This document shows positions 13,791 through 26,277 of a stretch of 64,000 nt of DNA, piece by piece. Position 1 is the first letter of the stretch, and each line of letters begins with the position of its first letter. Source of the stretch: Protonemura montana. Taxonomy: Eukaryota; Arthropoda; Insecta; Plecoptera; Nemouridae. Position numbers and translations under genes: made by a program. Under the pieces are notes generated by a model. It did no database searches and was not told the origin of the DNA. It saw nothing but the letters and a program-made list of their open reading frames with translations. The stretch lies in NCBI GenBank assembly GCA_947568835.1, contig OX387610.1, forward strand, positions 10,007,501 to 10,071,500, in the 5' to 3' direction.

Positions 13791-16720
13791 CTTCTAAAAA
13801 AAAAAACTAGCAGTTCTTTCTCTTTCACTTTATTTTCATTTCTCTCTCATCTTCTTTCTCACTTACTCTTTAAAGTTTTCAGCTCTATCTCTGTTTCTTC
13901 TCTTTCTCTCTTAAACTCTTGGTGGTCGAGACTCTTAACCTCATTTCTTCGGTGACATTTCCACCGCCTCTAAGACTGCTCTGAAATGTGCAACTCAACC
14001 GCTTAACGAAACCACTCCAAGAGACCGACTGTTAGCGACACGTTAAAAAACTAACAAACCGTTGACAAGAAAGTTAACTGGGCGTTACGTTTATGACGGA
14101 CCGTTAACGGGATCAAAATGCCTGAGTTTCGAAAGTACCTATATTTGTATCGTCTATTTTCCTACTTATATAATATTCTCAGATGCCAAGAAAGTTCCTA
14201 CTAGCTTTCAATTCTTGGCATTACCTTCTTCTCTTTGCATGTATTTCCCTATAAAAAAAATCTACATTAATATCGTCTTTTTCAACCTTCTTTTCGTAAC
14301 TGGATTGTAGAAAATGCCACCAAGCATTTACAATTCCTTCTAACGCGGTCTCTTCTGCTTTCAACTCCCTCTTTATCTGTTTTCTTCTTTCCTTTCAGCT
14401 CGATTTCAACAGACACTTTTGAAAAATATTTTAAAATGCTTATTCTGGCGCGCATATTCTTTTTTCCTTTCACAGCCAGATATATATCTCTACATCTCTA
14501 TAAATCGCATATCAGTCGTTTTCCATTTTGCGATAATACATTTTCTTATGGGTGAACCACTTTATTCCTTGTCTGTATTAGATTGCCTGGAATGCCAGAC
14601 ACGATAACCTACCTTGTTCAATTCACATTTTCAAAAGTGCTCACTAAAGCTCTCATCTTTTACTTCTTATGTACGCAGTCATTTCACATGCGAGAGTGTT
14701 ACTTTCCTTCAGATTCTATCTCTTTGATCTTCTTCATGTCATTTTTCTCTGACAATCTCACTAGGCGAGTTTCGTCTTTTTACTCTCGACCTATATTTTC
14801 TACCTTCTGGTAAGTCTCCTTGCGAAATGCAAGAAAATCGACTTCTCTTCTCTTCGATCTTTCTTCATTTCTTCGCCATTTGCCGATCTCTTTACGGCAT
14901 ATAAAGACGACACTCTCGCCCATTTCTTTAACACACTTTCAAATCTGTTTTCTCCATCGCTTTACTTTCCTTTAAAAAAAAATCAAAAAGCTTTGGAATA
15001 ATACTTGTTCTTACTGTTTCTTATTTAAAAAATTGACTATTTTCTCATTTCTTTAGTTGAAATTACACTTAGTTTCTGTTTTCGCGAATTCTTAACCGCG
15101 TTCGCATACTGCACCACTTGTGGCAATATCTTCTCTTCATTTATTTTCTACTCTTGAGCATGCCAACTATCTTCAAACTATCGGATATTTGAAATCTGAC
15201 TCTCGATTTCTAAAAGTTCGCTTTCGCCATCTGTTTTCTCAGCTTTTCTTCCCAAGACTTAACTTCCACCTGCAAATGTGTTCTTCTAAACCTTCGTCTG
15301 TAAAAATCTAACTTATTTCTCTTACTCTTGTTCTGAAACTCGTTAGAAAACCAATCTACAAAATAAACTTTTATACATTTTAATCTCATTCAGTTTTCTT
15401 TCAAGGTTTCCTTTCACACGGCTTCTGTCTATACAACAGTGCCGCCTCTTTATTTTATTTTCAACGTTTCACTTCTGAAATACTTTTCTTTAAAACTTTT
15501 CCTTACACCGATAAATAATGCAGTATTGACACTCGACAGTTTTCCAACGAAATCCAAAAAAAAAAAAAAAAAAATGAGGACAGACACGAATTTTCCAAGA
15601 AAATCCGAAACACGGTTCATGAAAGTGAAACGAACTGGAAATTAGCCCGTCTCTCGCCAGAAACGCAGTCAAAAATACGACACCGTGACATTTGGTCCTA
15701 CTTGATTGAAAACGCGTGAGACATGATACCAACTTTATGTGACTAACTAGTCTACAGAGAAAAGGGTTTGTACCAACTCTGACAAAAAAAAGAAACACAT
15801 TACAATGTACTTTAGAAACTTGCCGCCAGGGGTGGAGGTGCCAGGTTTGCCAAGAAGAGATTACCACCGACAAGAAAACCACTCGACCTAAGAAGAAGTC
15901 GTCACATTTCGGTTTTATAGGTGTATTTTTTAATTGCTTTTGTGTTGATTTGTTCCTGTTTTTCTCTCTTATTGTACCGTCAAGCATTTGTTCAATCGGT
16001 TATTGATTGCTTTGTCAAGTCTACGACATATAGTTTATTTCTGTATTCACTTAACCTTATTTTTTTACAGTTTTTATCAGGAAATGTGTTTCCATGAACC
16101 TTCATCTTGTCGTTCTATACTCTCTGTTCTTCCCCTGAAACGAATTTCAGTTCTAAACCGTTTCAATCATGTGATGCCAGAAGCATTTTTCACCACTCTG
16201 TACCTTTACCTACCGCATATAATCAACCTTGCTATTCTTAAGCCTCTCTTTCTGATAACTCTTCTCGACTGTTTGTCAACATTTTTCTCTTTTCTTATTT
16301 TCCAAGACACCTATTTCTTAATTTTTTTGTCTACATTTCCTTCCTTGGCTGCATATCCATTCTTGGACACTAAATTATTTCTCTTTTCTACCTGCGTCTG
16401 TCCTTATATACTATTTTTCAAACTTTGCTCAAATCTTAAATTTCTTTTCCTTCAAATTTTTTCTTGTCATTCTTACCTTTATTGAAAGCTACCCTTACTT
16501 CTTTTTCACATACCTCACTATTTTCGTGTACTTATTTTCTTGACATTTATACTTATTTATTTTCCCTTATCTTTATATTTACCTTCCTATCTTATTTATT
16601 AGTCATATCTCTTCTTATCTACATTTCTTCTTCTCTACAAAAAGCAATTCTTTTCTTTCATTCTTCTTTCAAACTTTTCTGGACTTTATTTCCACTCAAA
16701 TCTTGAGCAAATGCTGTCTC
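13030..16720. repeat. 3.7 kb pyrimidine-rich block with simple repeats
   Basis: The + strand is strongly enriched for T and C over about 3.7 kb. Inside are a CT run (about 13,363-13,395), a long TCTCTTT/TTCTC array (about 13,455-13,595) and a TTC run (about 13,763-13,795). Open frames here read as Leu/Phe/Ser-rich shadows and match no family. Outside the simple repeats the sequence is not periodic, so the strand bias is not explained by tandem units alone. Confidence 0.75.
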
Positions 16721-18990
16721 TAATTTAACTTTCAATCTCTCGTCTCGTCAAGTTTCCGGCTACCGAAGGCCAAACTCTCTCTCTAGCCTGTCGCGTTATT
16801 CCATCAATTCGAATAACTCCATGACGACAAAGCGCAATGATCGATTGAACAATTGCAAAAACGTGCACTTTTTTGTACTTTCTAACGTATACCGCATTAT
16901 TGTTAACTTTTCAACCAGCTTTTATTAAATTGTTTCTTATTAACAAATCAAATACTTGTTGAGCTACCAACCAATCAGATCTCTCTGTTCCAGATCTAGT
17001 TAAAAATTAAGTATTAGATCGACGGAAGTTCCAGTTGTTAGTAGGTAACAACTATTGGCTGGCAAGAAATTCCTTTCATACCTTGACCTTGCATTGCGTA
17101 TTCCACAATTTCCAGTTAAGAAATCCCCGAAACTAACAAGCTAGATTTCTTAAAAGCCGACAACCAGGTATGGCCATTGAGAATACTCATCGAAACCACA
17201 GCAAGATTTTAGGTAGGTGATACATTTTTATAGTGGTTAAGGCAATAGCACTCTAATAACGACTGCTTTTATAAATGACATGTAAACTCTATTATACTGA
17301 AAGTTGATTTCTCTGCATATTCTGCAGCAGATTGATTTGTCAGTATCGTTGCAAAATTTCAGTATCCATATTCATTTGCTTCTGTTGAGTAGACCCCTTT
17401 CAATGGCTAGCCAAATACTAATTTTCAAAGTTAAAATAAGTTAAAAAACTATTCTCAAATTTTATTATGAGGGGTCATATGGAAAGTGAAAATCAACATT
17501 AGACCAAATCTGTTTGCGTGGATTTATTCTCACGTGTTGCTGAGTCGCTAATAAAATACTCAAAAAATTATTCTGCGGGAAATTTGTGGCAAAATTGGAA
17601 AACAAACTTTTTGTTGTCGCCTTCAGTTTCCCAAGAAGAAATAGAGGTAAAACAGTTCAGTAAATTGCAATTTTAAATTTCATCTACAATACTTATCTTG
17701 GGAAAATAACAAGTTTTCAGACATCTTACATATCTAATTCCAAATAAAATTATTGTTTTTAATAGGGTTAAAATGAGTAAAAAACTCCGCCCGTGTTTCA
17801 ACGCAGAACCTCACCAGTTAATAAAATCAGGTAGTGATAATTTGTTATAATTTACCATAAATGACGACAATTTCATTAATGTAAGTCTTATCTCGATCGG
17901 GCAAATAGTGTCAATGAAACTCAAGTTCACTTAAGTCGGTATGCGGCGCCAAATTACGTTCAGCGAATCGCTCGGTCTCGCTGTCGGTAGCTTTACTCCA
18001 AACAGCGGATTGGGGAGACTCATGAATCGGCTTAAGATAGTAATTTTCGTTGAAAACTTTCAAAACAAAAAAGTCGATCAGGCATATGAGGGTCATTGCC
18101 CATTGGTAGATCGAACATTTGGTAACTATGGAGATGCTGAGATCGCCTGACATAGCTTTTTAATTCTGCTGTTTTTGGACTGTGGGTATATTACATACCA
18201 ATGCTTAGAAGTAAACAAAATTTAGGACATATTTGCACCTTTTGAAAAGAAAATAATTAAAAATTATGGCACAAAAACTGTGTAGGACCCATGATCGTTG
18301 ATAGGAAATAAATGTGGTATGACGGAGCATGGACTTGATGACAAGGAGAAACTAGAGACATAAGAAACCAGAAAGAAAATGATACGAAAATAACCGAAAA
18401 ACATACCTTAAGCATGGTTTTATTATGTGAACATGAGGGTGTCCCCTTTGTGTGCTCTATTAAGCATCGTCTGATAGCCAGGAACAAACATAATTGATAT
18501 TTTTAAGCTTAAGACCTATGGCTTCAATTCCTTGCTTATAATATCACTCTTTATCGTACCTAGGTGTTTATCTATCTGTGACTCCACCTGACTAAGGGCA
18601 GATATATATATATATAGGTACGCATAAAGGGCAATCTCCTCAATATCCTTGGCTTCGGCAAAACTTTCTCGTATGGCACAAAAAAAGAACTTGTCACAAG
18701 CTTCAAGAGAGAACCACCAAGTTAAGTCTCATCACATCCTAACCGCTTTAGTTTATGATATTTTCTTTTCATTTACGTTATAACAAGCGTAAACTACTGC
18801 TGCATTAAATTGTTCCTATATAGTTGGACCACTGCAGTTGCTAAATCTATGATTTGTAATTTAATAATAAGAAGATCTATAATTTCATTTTAGCTTCAAA
18901 AGAAATGAATGTTTCCTGACTTCCTTGCAGAAGACATGCCCTAACCAGACATGTCTGAAAACCTAGTACCAGCAAGCACAGGTAGGGAGA
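16721..18990. other. Intergenic, no gene recognised
   Basis: No convincing exon. It includes a TA run at about 18,604-18,617 and one reverse copy of the 114-bp repeat unit (listed separately). Its right end probably contains the 3' untranslated region of adenylosuccinate lyase on the minus strand. Confidence 0.4.
18060..18170 (-). repeat. Lone inverted copy of the 114-bp repeat
   Basis: Read on the minus strand, it matches the 26.3-26.9 kb tandem array: TCAGGCGATCTCAGCATCTC, then CATAGTTACCAAATGTT and GATCTACCA. The similarity is imperfect, so this is an older dispersed copy of the same family. Confidence 0.75.
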
Positions 18991-19017
18991 ATAGCCAGGT
19001 TTTTACCTGGGATAACA

Positions 19018-22000
19018 TTAGATGTTTAGCACAGCCAGACCTCCCATTCGACCCACGTACTGCGCCAAGATCGGGTTCACTTCTTCATCCAAAAACTCGG
19101 TCACCTGAAAAAGTGCATCGTACAAATTTCCCGTTGTCACTTTTCCATTATTATTACTAATTGTTAGTTAAGTATATTTATTTACTAGCATAAAAGTTGT
19201 TACCAATTTGGTCGATAAGTGAGGAGTGGAATTACGCAATTTTACACCAACAATGTCCATTGTTGACGATTGTCAGCACTGCTCTTACTTTTCTCTAAGC
19301 TCTTACCCTTGAAGAAGTAACCGGTAGAAGTTACGAAACGTTGCGAAATTTAGTTGTTCTTTACTTAGAATTTAAAACCCAGTTCAATTAGTTTTTGTTA
19401 AAACTAATGCTAAGGTTGAATCAAGTAGACATGAGTCTAAAAACAAGCATAATGTCCATAATGTTGCTTAAGAAAATCGTGGAAAATGTTTTAGCATATT
19501 ACACAATTTATTTAATTCTTTCTACCCAATGAAATGAATTCCATCTATTCCCTTTATAATTTATATCTTTATCCACAGGTAATGTTATATTTCAATGGAA
19601 CATTTGCACGCTGTCAATAAGGATTTAAAATTGCACCTTGTTTCCATCTCTTTGAACGGAGGTCTCCATGGACCTTGTTCATGGAGATACTTTCAATTCA
19701 CAGCTGAAATTTCGTACTAGTCCTGCCAATCACAGGCAATTACAACAAGAGCACAATCGCTTTCGACCCACGAAGCATTTGATTGAAGAAATGTCACAAG
19801 TTGCACACCTGGTCCGGTGCTCGACCCACAAACGTTGCCGGGTCCAGCAGTTCGTCGAGACGTTCCAGAACGGGCGCGAAGTAGGGTGTGGCACGGATGC
19901 GATCCACGAGGTCGTTCTCGAGGCCGTCGCGCTTGACACGGGCTCCCGCCTCTTGGGAGAGTACGCGGATGTGCTCGTGACAAACCTGAGAGGATAAGGT
20001 AACCGTCAGTGAGTGATGAGTGATGACAGATTACAATGAGAAGACATATGTGTACTGAGATATCGAGTCTATAGAAAATTGAAATACTAAACATGATGTA
20101 AAAGGCAAATTGTTGGATTAATTTTTAATTTCTTGTTTAATTAATGTCTTTGGGTTATTTAAATTTCCTTGCTTTGTAATGGCAAACCAATTACAAGTGT
20201 GCTATGCAAAATGATCCTGTACCTGAGTCCTTCAGAAATAAATATTCTTAAAATTGTAAAAGATTTGAAATGGTTAAGTAAACTAAAAGATTTGCCTGCT
20301 GCACCAGAGCAGGAATATCTTCTTACTACTTAAGCAAAGTTGGGCCTTCATACTCTCATTGAGAGTACATTTTTTTATTTGTAATTCTACTACCTAAGCT
20401 ACTACCCTCTAAAAAATTTTGAACCAACTACCAGATTTTGGTACAAACTTTTGAGAGGGTAGTAATGTATCAAATATAAAAAAAAATTGGGTTCTATTAA
20501 AATCTCTGACCCCTGCGACTTGAAAACTTTGCTGAAGGACCACTCACAAGCGACTTCTCACCTGTCTGTCCCCACCGGCCTTCACCATGGCCATGATAAC
20601 GTTCTCGGTAGCCATGAACGGCAGCTCCTGCCCTATGTGCCGCTCGATGACCTTTGGGTAGACAACGATGCCCTCGAAGATGTTCTGCAGCGTCGTAAGC
20701 ACGCTATCCGCCGAAAGGAACGCCTCCGATAGCGTCAAGCGGCTGCATGGAATCACACAACGTTGCAGTTAGCGGCAAGCTTGTTTGGAAAAGGAAAATA
20801 TCTAGTTTTTAAATTGCAATGTCTGCTATGATGGGGGGAAACAACCTAGATAACGTTTTTTCTCAGAATCAGCTACTAATTGCACTAATTGTGCAATAAG
20901 TTAAAAATATTTTTGGATAATGTTGAACCGTACATCGGATGTAGATTGGCACGGGCATGCAAACATCAGACAAATTATTATTCTTATTATTGTTTATTTA
21001 TCGACAACGGAGGCAAGTCCACAAGATTATTTACAAAATTAAACTTAAATTAAGAGGTAACACAAGATAATGCAGTTGGTAAATGATACATATAGAAGTT
21101 TTTTTGAGAAGCTGTTTAGTCTTTTAAGTTTTTTTCGAGATTTATAAGTCTTAAAGGAGTCTGAATTGATGTCGATGTCAGGGCAGGAGGTAGTAATTCT
21201 ATTGTAGGTAGTCATTAGTCTTTTGATGCACCCGTACTTCTGGATAACAATCCTACTCTTTAGTGGTTGAAAGGATGGTAATTCCGAGTTTGCCTGGATG
21301 GTATTGCAAAGCAGATCTTAGATATCAGTCTCAGGGTGTCGATATTGTTGTTGAGAAGTTTGTGTAGGAATAAAATGTCGGTCAGCTTCCTACGCTGTGA
21401 GAGAGTTGGTAGGTTTAGTTTGCTGCATGTCAGTCAAAGTAGTGATGGTCTATCTGGGCTTTGTAATTAATCCATTTGACGAAACGTTGTCGTAGTCGTT
21501 CGATGAAGAAGATATGTGCCTTATGATGTGGGTTCCAAATCACTGATGCTGATGCGTAATCAACTATTAATGAAACAACAGGATGATTAAAAATGGAACA
21601 ACTGAAACTTTTTAATGAGTAACATTTCTTCACGGAAAATGTATCTACGGTGTGAAAGCATCTTTTCCTTGATACACCGCAGCAATAAATGACAGCAACA
21701 TAATGACTGAATAGGGAAATCTCTTTAAATTTGAAACTATTTTTTTATTTTTTTTTTGTGAGAAAATAATGAACACGTATTTTTTTATTTTCTTTTAAAT
21801 CGAATTTTGAATAAAATATACCTGTTTAAAATGTTTGCGCTTTAATCTCGTACCGATTCGAGGGTAGCCATTTTTTATGACATGAAGTGAAATCTGACGT
21901 CAGTATGACGTCAAAAAACGTCAAGAAACAGAAACGAACGCAAAGGTGACCCAATATGACGTCAAAACACTATTTCTGACACTATTTATCACTAAATTTA

Positions 22001-24956
22001 TATTTTAGCCATTCTTAAAACAAATATAAATAGAAAAGTTATGATCGGATTGTAAAAAAAAAAAATAAGTCAGATGTTATTTTAAACGCGTATTTGAACA
22101 CAATAATAATAATTAAATAATAATCTTAAAGAGATTTCCCTATTGGCATGTGACTGAATTCAACCAAACTGGGATGACAGTCGCCACAAAACCTAGGTAT
22201 TTAACTAGAGCGATGATTTGTAACCCTAATAAAACTGTCAGTAGCACCACGCTAACTACCACGACAATAGCACCAAGCAGTCACCCTGACTCACCCCGAC
22301 CTAGAGCGGCAGTATTAATTAGTCCCATTATCAGTGACTCTGGCTTCAGTAACGCTTCATGCAATTGGTTACTTTGTCATCACTGCAATGTGATGATCAA
22401 CTAAAAAACATAGTATGCCGTCTTGATAATGCTACCGTCGTAGCACCTCCGTAATACCATCGATTTAAGAAGAAGAAACGGCGATAGGTTATTTTATCGA
22501 TGGTAATACCAGTTGCTAGTGGTGCTAGAATCAACAACTCAAGCATTATTGAAAAGTGCAGGGGTTGTGTAACACTACCAGACAGCCAAACGGCCTCTCA
22601 GCAGGTTATTTAAGGTTAAATTAGTTAGCAAAAGTTACCGAATGGCCGAGTCATCCAGCGTGCGCTCCATCCACTGCGTGGCCGCCGTGTTGAACGCGCT
22701 TGCCGACAGCGAGATAAGATGTCGTGAGATGGCGCAGCACCGCTCCGAGCGCATCGGGTTGCGTTTGTATGCCATCGCGCTTGACCCGATTTGTGTTTTC
22801 TCGAACGGCTCCTCAAGCTCCTTCATGTTGGCCAGTAATCGGATGTCGGAGCAGATCTTGTGAGCGCTGGCACCTGGAGAGAGACGGAGAGTTGAGAGAT
22901 CAACCTCTTGAGACTGATTTCAAATAGAACTAGACTTCACTGTAGACTCCTTGGGGATTAAATAAAATGTCATGGAAACAAGCAATCACATGCAGTGAAA
23001 GTCAGGTGTTTTTGAGAGTAAGGAGATCATCTCAAAATTGAACAGTATTGCGATACCGGGCTGATTACAGTTCTAAAACATCGCTGAAATGTGCTTAGAT
23101 AGATTGGGCAGTTCTTGGGATCTTTGTAGCAAAACTTTTGTTCATGAGTCGTACTTGAGTGCGGTACTTTTTTGGCCTCCAAAAAATTATACAATTACAA
23201 AGATTATTATCTATTTTATTTGCAGAGACCTGTTAACTATCAATGCAACTCTCTGTTCGAATAGAGAAGATTCAAAGCAACCCGTCATTGCATGAAATGG
23301 ATTTCCCAACGTCACATATTTTTATAAAATAGATGGCAGAGCAGAACTACAATTAAGAGCAGTGAGGCCGGGTCAGATTAGCTGTTTAATTTTGGCTTTA
23401 ACTTGATTCTTCACATTCATCGCACACAAACTAAAACACGTTTAAAAGTAAAAGACCAAGTTTTAAAATAACGTATAGAAAATTGTTACACAAAGCCTCC
23501 ATTGCCCGCTGAGAGAAATAGAATCGGCCCTCAGGCTGGACGTAAGAAATGGCTCAGTGATTGGTACTAACCGAGGCTGCTGAGCGCGGTGACACATTCG
23601 ACGTCCACCTTCCTGGTGTACGTTTGTCCGCAGATGGTAAACGCCTTCGGGAAGCCGCAGATCTCCGTAACGCGCCGGTCCAGAGCCTTGACCTTCTCGC
23701 CGTCGCCTGATGGGTCCGGTCAGGTAAAATTTTGTTAGGTTACGTTTACCCATTAGAGCAGCAACAGCAAAACAGATTTGGGAAAGCACTCAGGGCAAGT
23801 TTTCCTAGTAGAGCAATCTACCAAAGTGTGTCTTACTACCTCAAAACCATTATCGTGTTTTGTACTTTCAAGGCAGACTATAGATCTCTATATTAAAAAT
23901 ACTGCCAATTGAAACAGAGCACCCATGATACTTGAATCCCTTTTCACACAGTTGTAAAGTCTGATCTCTTGTCCATCTTCAACTCAACGCACCATCGAAG
24001 AGCTGCATGAACGATGCTTGCGTGCCGGTTGTGCCCTTGACTCCGCGGAAGCGCAGGTCTTCGCGCACGCGCTTTACGGCTCGCTCGTCCATCAGCAGGT
24101 CCTGCAGCCACAGGCATGCGCGCTTGCCTACCGTCGTCAGCTGGGCAGGCCTGGCCACAGAAACACAGACATGCTCAAATAGTTGTTCTGTTGGTTATTA
24201 TATTTAACAGTAGGCAATTAAACATTAAATATCTTGTCACTGATGAACATGGTTAGATTTTAACAGTGGCTTTATAGGTTAGGTCAGAGTCTCAAACCTA
24301 ATGTCAAAATCTCTGCTGAACAACTGAGCCGGCAACACATGGTTACGGTAGCTGTCACCCGAGATTGTTGCGGCCTTCGTTTTTAACAGTGAAATAATAA
24401 GGTTAAAAACATCAATTAGTGTGTATCAGTCGTAAAGGGACATCAATGAAGATTATTTCACAGAAATGGGAGTAACCTGCGAGAAATAACGAAATGAAAT
24501 TTCTTCATACTAGAAACGACGGTGACTTCACCTTTTAACTCTGAAATTTTACAGTATTTCATTGTCATCATCATTTGATTGTATGTATGTATGTACGTAT
24601 GGAAAAAGTAACCAATGGTACACTAACTGCAAGTGTGTGAACCCGAGAGTAGGCAAGTCTTTGTACTCTCGCGCAAACTTGGCCAGTCGGTCCATGCAGC
24701 CCGCAATCTTCGGCAGCAGCAAGTCGAGGCCATCCTTCAACACGATCAAGTCCGTGTTGTCGCCGACGTAGCAAGAGGTGGCGCCCAGGTGGACGATCGG
24801 TGCTGCCAGCGGACATGCTTTGGCGAAAACGTGAACGTGAGCCATGACGTCATGACGAGTCAGGCGTTCCTCGATTTCGACGGCTTTGAAATCGATGTTG
24901 TAGAGGTTGGCGCTCATTTCGGCCAGTTGGGCGTCGTTGATGTCGAGGCCGAGCTC
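19018..24956 (-). CDS. ADSL: Adenylosuccinate lyase (7 exons, N-terminus missing)
   Basis: Cytosolic enzyme of purine synthesis; it cleaves SAICAR and adenylosuccinate, releasing fumarate. Exons in order on the minus strand: 24956-24628, 24150-23993, 23706-23572, 22873-22639, 20742-20562, 19985-19809 and 19104-19018 (stop TAA). All junctions have GT/AG and keep frame, giving 433 residues against about 484 in human. Family landmarks are present: [24 protein letters not shown], the catalytic-His segment [29 protein letters not shown], the fumarate-lyase signature [17 protein letters not shown], and [19 protein letters not shown]. The signature has Ala where most relatives have Pro (SSAMPYKRNP). 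The first visible exon begins at ELGLD, so about 50 residues (the YRSPLxxRYAS part) lie on exon(s) I could not find before Ssk. The identification is secure. Confidence 0.97.
20399..20465. repeat. Short hairpin element in an ADSL intron
   Basis: Arms of about 26 nt, TACTACCCTCTAAAA at the left and its imperfect reverse complement TTTTGAGAGGGTAGTA at the right, separated by about a dozen bases. It could be a tiny MITE relic or a hairpin formed by local inversion. Confidence 0.65.
20985..21640 (-). mobile_element. 5'-truncated LINE, C-terminal RT end
   Basis: Reading down the minus strand, frames encode the C-terminal part of a non-LTR retrotransposon ORF2: [29 protein letters not shown], then further on [20 protein letters not shown]. 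The 3' end is an AATAAACAATAATAA-type tail at about 20,990. There are stops and frame changes, so it is dead. It lies in the ADSL intron in the same orientation as the gene. Confidence 0.8.
21711..22144. mobile_element. MITE with TA-flanked 18-bp inverted ends
   Basis: The ends are inverted copies of ATAGGGAAATCTCTTTAA. If the outermost TA is the target duplication, the pattern fits the Tc1/mariner group. The interior has no coding capacity and is AT-rich. It carries three perfect TGACGTCA palindromes at 21895, 21906 and 21957. It sits in an ADSL intron. Confidence 0.8.
22440..22530. repeat. Imperfect inverted repeat
   Basis: TAGCACC followed by TAATACCATCGAT at the left is mirrored by ATCGATGGTAATACC and GGTGCTA at the right. 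About 90 bp in all. A possible short MITE. Confidence 0.55.
24312..24535. repeat. Dispersed repeat R2, copy 1
   Basis: The core GAGCCGGCAACACATGG, GTAGCTGTCACCCGA and, further on, CTGCGAGAAATAACGAAAT recur at 33.19 and 39.99 kb in diverged form. No coding potential and no clear termini. Family unknown. Confidence 0.65.
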
Positions 24957-26277
24957 CTAGGGACGGAGAAGTTGTTTTTTTACAATCACTGTTCTTAATA
25001 TCAAATTGATCAAAATTCATTCAACGAGTTACTGATCCACAAAGCAGACCTTAGGTTTAAATCCACAGCTGAAATGTGATCAGCAAATCACAGACGGTTT
25101 TTAAAGACTGTGAGGGGATGTTATCATGGCAATAACAACTTCATCCTCAAATTTATGGGGGGCTTAATTCTGCTTTGTGAATCCGGTCCCTGATGTTTTC
25201 CACATAGGCAAGTGAAAGATGAAAAGGACGCAAAGGATGGAAAATGTGTGTGAGGGTTTGGTTGATTTTTTTCCATTTCCAATTTCTCTACCAAATGCAC
25301 TACATATATCGACCTTGAAATAAGTTAAACAATAGTGAAATTAGTAAATGACATGGTTGTTTTTTTCTATGGCGTAAAGCAGTTTTCACAACGGGTTCTG
25401 TGGCACTGGTTTCTTCGCTTTGGTGAAATGACCAGCATCAATAAAACGCTAATCTTGTCTAGAATGGAGGAAATCAGGAGCCGACACATAGCGTCAGCTG
25501 TGGAAGAGCCCTCAGGCGACCGCCCTATAAAGATGGCTTGTAAATCGATTAGCAGGATTCCTCCACAAATCCATGCTGTCGAGAGGTTGAAAAGCAAGGC
25601 GAGTGAAGTTACTGTACTAACTTTCATCCCTCCAACCTCTCTCCCGATCAGAGTTGCCCATGTGTATAATGGGCACCCATCCAATAACTAGCCCAGCGCA
25701 TTGTTGCTTAATTTCCATTGGTGGAAAACATACCAAGCCCCGAAATTGCTGCCAGGGAGTGGAAAACACCACACATTTGCTTCCTGTTATGGGTTGGGTA
25801 ACTCAGATTATCTCCATCTCTGAAAATACTGAGGCCCGTGCACGATGGAGATGCGTGGTAAGCGTGTACGCATACATGTTTGTAAGTTGAACCGTTGTTC
25901 AAAGTATTTGTGAAATTATTATTATACTTCCGTAATTGCGTCAATCGCGCACTTCTTTTCAGACTGCGCAAGGCTAAGTTCATAGTCATCCTCCTCATCG
26001 CCTGTCCTTAAAGACTCAAGCGGCAACGTAATTTCATCGGAAATCGTGGAAATCGTTTTCTCTGAGAAAGGTCATTGCAGTTCACAAAGTGATTCCACTA
26101 TCTTATGTGGGCGTTACAAACATTCCCGAGTTATCCCAACTACATAAACTGGTGAGTTACTCCTGGGCAAGGTGCCTTGGTTCGATTTCTTTCTTTCTTG
26201 TTTAGGTATATGCACAGGTCCCAATACTAAGTGTAGTAGTAAGTGTGAAGTATTAGTAGTGTTATTATTACTAAGCA
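24957..26277. other. Intergenic between ADSL and the 114-bp array
   Basis: It holds the degenerate 5S-derived SINE at 25.36-25.77 kb. At 26,060-25,915 on the minus strand there is an open stretch of about 50 codons ending in two stops (acidic part GDEEDDYELSLAQ), which I cannot assign and which is not part of ADSL. Confidence 0.4.
25360..25770 (-). mobile_element. 5S-derived SINE, degenerate copy
   Basis: The body matches the other copies (TCCACAAATCCATGCTGTCG, then AGCAAGGCGAGTGAAGTTAC). The 5S-like head at the right is recognisable but eroded (CACCCATCCAATAACTAG, CAGCGCATTGTTGCTTAATT). This is one of the older copies. Confidence 0.8.

Noticed and set aside
13211..16706. Several Leu/Phe/Ser-rich frames of 80-165 codons that look like membrane proteins
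   Set aside because: They arise from T+C-rich DNA; no family pattern, no splice or start context.
19717..20094. Minus-strand frame of 125 codons overlapping ADSL
   Set aside because: A different frame over the ADSL exon 19809-19985; the ADSL frame has strong family identity.
25915..26060. Acidic minus-strand open stretch as the missing ADSL first exon
   Set aside because: It lacks the SPLxxRYAS and WRxLWxxLAxAE patterns and ends in stops.
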